6,003 nt of DNA from Pseudorhodoplanes sp. (GTDB lineage Bacteria; Pseudomonadota; Alphaproteobacteria; Rhizobiales; Xanthobacteraceae), in assembly GCA_008933495.1 (NCBI GenBank), contig WBUW01000211.1, forward strand, positions 1-6,003, read 5' to 3'. A program made the position numbers and the translations under genes. Numbering within the stretch: position 1 is the first letter of the stretch; each line of letters starts with the position of its first letter. The notes under the pieces were generated by a model. It saw only the letters and a program-made list of their open reading frames with translations, ran no database searches and was not told the DNA's origin. Below, piece after piece: positions 4,499 through 6,003 of the stretch.

Positions 4499-5441
4499 TC
4501 TCGACCCAGTCGCGGATCAGGTGGTGGGCGATGGCCATCGGCGGCGGGGCGGTGAGGCCCTGCGGATGCCGGCGGGTCAACAGGCTCGCCGCTTCCGCGC
4601 GGCTGAACCAGCGCGCATCCTCGAGTTCCTCGCGGTCGACGCGGATGTCGCGCGACAGCGCTTCGGCATGGCAGCCGATCATCAGCGAGGACGGATACGG
4701 CCAGGGCTGCGACGCGAAATAGCGCACGCGCCCGCACAGGATGCCGGCCTCCTCGCGCGTCTCGCGCCGCACCGCTTCCTCGATGTTCTCGCCGGGTTCG
4801 GCAAAACCGGCCAGGCACGACCACATGCCGGGCGGAAAGCGCGACTGGCGGCCGAGCAGGCAGCGGCCGCCGTCGATCGCCAGCATGATGGCGACCGGAT
4901 CGGTACGCGGGAAATGCTGGGCGTCGCATTGCGCACAGTCGCGCCGCCAGCCGGCCTGGGCGGTGCGCGTCGGCGCGCCGCAATTGGCGCAGAAGCGATG
5001 GCGCGCGTGCCAGTGCAACAGCGATTTGGCTTCGGCGAGCGCCGGCAGATGCGTGAACGGCACCAGGCCCTGCACCGCGATCGTGCGCAGGTCGGTGACG
5101 TGGAACTCGCCGTTCGTTTTCAGCCTCTCGATCGCGTCGGCGCCGAGTCCGATCGCGAAACGGCCGGCGCCGCTCTGAAGGCCGAGAAAGATGGTCTCCT
5201 CCGGCGCTCCGAGTGCAGGCACGGATTGCGGCGGGAACTCCGGGCTCAGTCCCGCGTGCGATTTGCGCAGCAGGATCCATTCGCCGCCGACGACATAGAA
5301 GGCGCTGGTCGCCTCGCTTGCGCGCGCCCGCACAAACGCCTCGTCCGCCCGCCGCTCGGCGGCGCGATCGAGGTTGCCGCCGGCATAGGCGAGCCGCGGC
5401 TTCGGCCCGAGATCGAACGAGGCGGTCGTCAAGTGTTCCAT
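4476..5441 (-). CDS. nudC: NAD(+)/NADH and NAD-capped RNA pyrophosphatase NudC
   Basis: NudC cleaves NAD(H) to NMN(H) and AMP and removes NAD caps from the 5' ends of RNAs. The 321-residue product shows the full architecture: an N-terminal NADH-pyrophosphatase-like domain starting with YAGGNLDRAAERR (19-31), and a zinc ribbon with C151, C154, C169 and C172 in FCANCGAPT and RDCAQCDAQHFPRTDP. The Nudix box runs from G212 to I234 (E218, R226, E227, E230 and E231 all present), and the NudC-specific SQPWPYPSS at 244-252 distinguishes it from other Nudix enzymes. All metal-binding glutamates are intact. It is slightly longer than the E. coli protein (257 residues) because of a longer N-terminal domain, as usual in alphaproteobacteria. 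Its start overlaps the end of the HIT gene by 13 bases and its end overlaps the kinase start by 23, so the three are probably one translationally coupled unit. Confidence 0.96.
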   Translation of the reverse strand: MEHLTTASFDLGPKPRLAYAGGNLDRAAERRADEAFVRARASEATSAFYVVGGEWILLRKSHAGLSPEFPPQSVPALGAPEETIFLGLQSGAGRFAIGLGADAIERLKTNGEFHVTDLRTIAVQGLVPFTHLPALAEAKSLLHWHARHRFCANCGAPTRTAQAGWRRDCAQCDAQHFPRTDPVAIMLAIDGGRCLLGRQSRFPPGMWSCLAGFAEPGENIEEAVRRETREEAGILCGRVRYFASQPWPYPSSLMIGCHAEALSRDIRVDREELEDARWFSRAEAASLLTRRHPQGLTAPPPMAIAHHLIRDWVENGARVLD

Positions 5442-5854
5442 AGTCTGTTCCGGATGGAGTTCAGAAGCTGTTCGCGTTCGCCGTCGGCATAGGCGCGTGC
5501 CGGCACCGCACCCCAGACCGGGTTCGGCCAGGCGGCGTCGGTCGTGCGGCGCGCGATGACATGCACATGCAGTTGCGGCACGGCATTGCCGAGCGCGGCG
5601 ATATTGAGCTTGTCGCAGGCGGTCGCCTCTTTCAGCGCGCGCGCGACGGTTGCGATCTCGGTCATGAGCTGGGCGCGTTCGGCGTCGGCAAGATCGATGA
5701 GCTCCATGATATGGTCGCGGCGGGGCACCAGCAGCAGCCAGGGATAATGGGCGTCATTGATGAGCAGAACGCGCGACAAGGCCAGATCGCCGAGCGCGAC
5801 AGTGTCGGCGGCGAGCCGGGGATGCAGCGCAAAAGCGCCGGAATGCACGGACAT
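5429..5854 (-). CDS. HIT domain-containing protein
   Basis: Histidine-triad proteins hydrolyse or transfer nucleotides, attacking a nucleoside phosphate with the middle histidine. The 141-residue product has FALHPRLAADT and LSRVLLINDAHYPWLLLVPRR near the N-terminus, then AALGNAVPQLHVHVIARR with WPNPVWG after it. The triad is QLHVHVI: the first His of HxHxHxx is Gln, while the central nucleophile and the third His remain, as is common in this alphaproteobacterial subgroup. The start at 5854 (ATG) is preferred to an in-frame TTG at 5875; neither has a strong ribosome-binding site. It is the first gene of a three-gene minus-strand unit and overlaps nudC by 13 bases, which suggests joint nucleotide housekeeping. 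The exact substrate is unknown. Confidence 0.93.
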   Translation of the reverse strand: MSVHSGAFALHPRLAADTVALGDLALSRVLLINDAHYPWLLLVPRRDHIMELIDLADAERAQLMTEIATVARALKEATACDKLNIAALGNAVPQLHVHVIARRTTDAAWPNPVWGAVPARAYADGEREQLLNSIRNRLWNT

Positions 5855-5892
5855 GAGAAACCCGAAGGAAAACAATTCAATACACCCACATC

Positions 5893-5901
5893 ACCCTAGC
5901 A
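5893..5901 (-). promoter_or_regulatory. probable extended -10 of the HIT-nudC-kinase operon
   Basis: On the minus strand TG-C-TAGGGT ends 38 bases before the HIT start codon, giving a leader of about 30 bases. The same extended -10 form occurs at the flp2 promoter. No convincing -35 hexamer is seen in the GC-rich stretch upstream, so the call rests on the -10 and the position. Confidence 0.45.
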
Positions 5902-5920
5902 CGGCCGCCGCCCGGCGCGC

Positions 5921-5949
5921 TTGCTTTCCCGCTTCTTTGGCCCGATATA
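5921..5949 (+). promoter_or_regulatory. promoter of ffs
   Basis: TTGCTT (5921-5926) and GATATA (5944-5949) are separated by 17 bases, the optimal spacing for the main sigma factor. The predicted start at about 5955-5957 coincides with the expected 5' end of the SRP RNA. It is divergent from the HIT promoter, about 20 bases away. Confidence 0.65.
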
Positions 5950-5954
5950 GGCGT

Positions 5955-6003
5955 GGGAGGTTGGCGGTGGACGAGCCACTCGCCAACCGGGTCAGGTCCG
6001 GAA
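5955..6003 (+). ncRNA. ffs: signal recognition particle RNA (small bacterial 4.5S type), 5' half, cut by window edge
   Basis: The stretch contains GGTGGACGAGCCACTCGCCA (5966-5985) followed by CCGGGTCAGGTCCGGAA (5987-6003). GGTCAGGTCCGGAA is the near-invariant 5' side and GGAA tetraloop of SRP RNA domain IV, where Ffh binds. The upstream GGACGAGCC segment matches the 5' strand of rhizobial small SRP RNAs, which would pair with the missing 3' half. About 49 of roughly 95-100 bases are present. The RNA forms SRP with Ffh and guides membrane proteins to FtsY. In many rhizobia dnaX and recR follow, so they may lie just beyond the edge; that is inference. Confidence 0.93.

Noticed and set aside
3758..4555. 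265-residue plus-strand open frame opposite the kinase
   Set aside because: It is a shadow of the PfkB gene: the product is Gly/Arg/Ala-rich and shows no domain, while the minus strand carries both PfkB signatures.
4416..5492. 358-residue plus-strand open frame
   Set aside because: It lies opposite nudC, whose zinc ribbon, Nudix box and SQPWP motif are decisive. The plus-strand product has no recognisable motif.

Overview
The window looks like chromosomal DNA of a GC-rich alphaproteobacterium, most likely of the order Hyphomicrobiales (Rhizobiales; Bradyrhizobium/Xanthobacter-like). The grounds are strong GC bias at third codon positions, Flp pilins and TadE-type proteins of the kind found in rhizobial tad/cpa loci, an Lrp/AsnC regulator, NudC and HIT proteins of alphaproteobacterial character, and a small-type SRP RNA at the right edge whose visible half reads like rhizobial ffs. 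The species assignment is inference.

Left third (about 1-2990) is one flank of a tight-adherence (Tad/Flp, type IVb) pilus locus. Two short genes on the minus strand encode almost identical Flp pilins of 54 residues. Each has its own promoter-like region and conserved leader, and the upstream copy (flp2) ends in a good intrinsic terminator before the second copy. Divergently, on the plus strand, lie a secreted protein with a pilus-assembly N-terminal domain and then two translationally linked TadE-family pseudopilins. Flp1, Flp2 and both TadE proteins carry the same G|xxxxE[F/Y] prepilin-peptidase site, so all four would need a CpaA/TadV-type peptidase, which is not in the window. The hexamer GGTTAA (TTAACC on the other strand) occurs four times, always between pilus genes. 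In the two flp promoters it sits at the same distance from a TAGSGT -10 element, which suggests shared control, possibly by CtrA.

Middle and right (3003-5854) is housekeeping and metabolic, all on the minus strand. In transcription order it holds a HIT-family nucleotide hydrolase/transferase, NudC NAD(H)/NAD-RNA pyrophosphatase and a PfkB-family sugar kinase, with each start overlapping the end of the previous gene. An 82-bp gap and an Lrp/AsnC regulator follow. The kinase reading frame is broken by a single +1 shift near 3857-3872; correcting it gives a full-length kinase of about 315 residues with both PfkB signatures. The regulator's start codon lies inside a long imperfect inverted repeat (3465-3528) that looks like an autoregulatory operator.

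At the far right, a plus-strand promoter drives ffs (4.5S/SRP RNA), which is cut by the window edge at its GGAA tetraloop. The first 190 bases hold a 12-bp tandem repeat, GC-rich hairpins and an unconvincing open frame that runs off the left edge. I see no CRISPR array, insertion sequence, tRNA or convincing novel multi-gene system.
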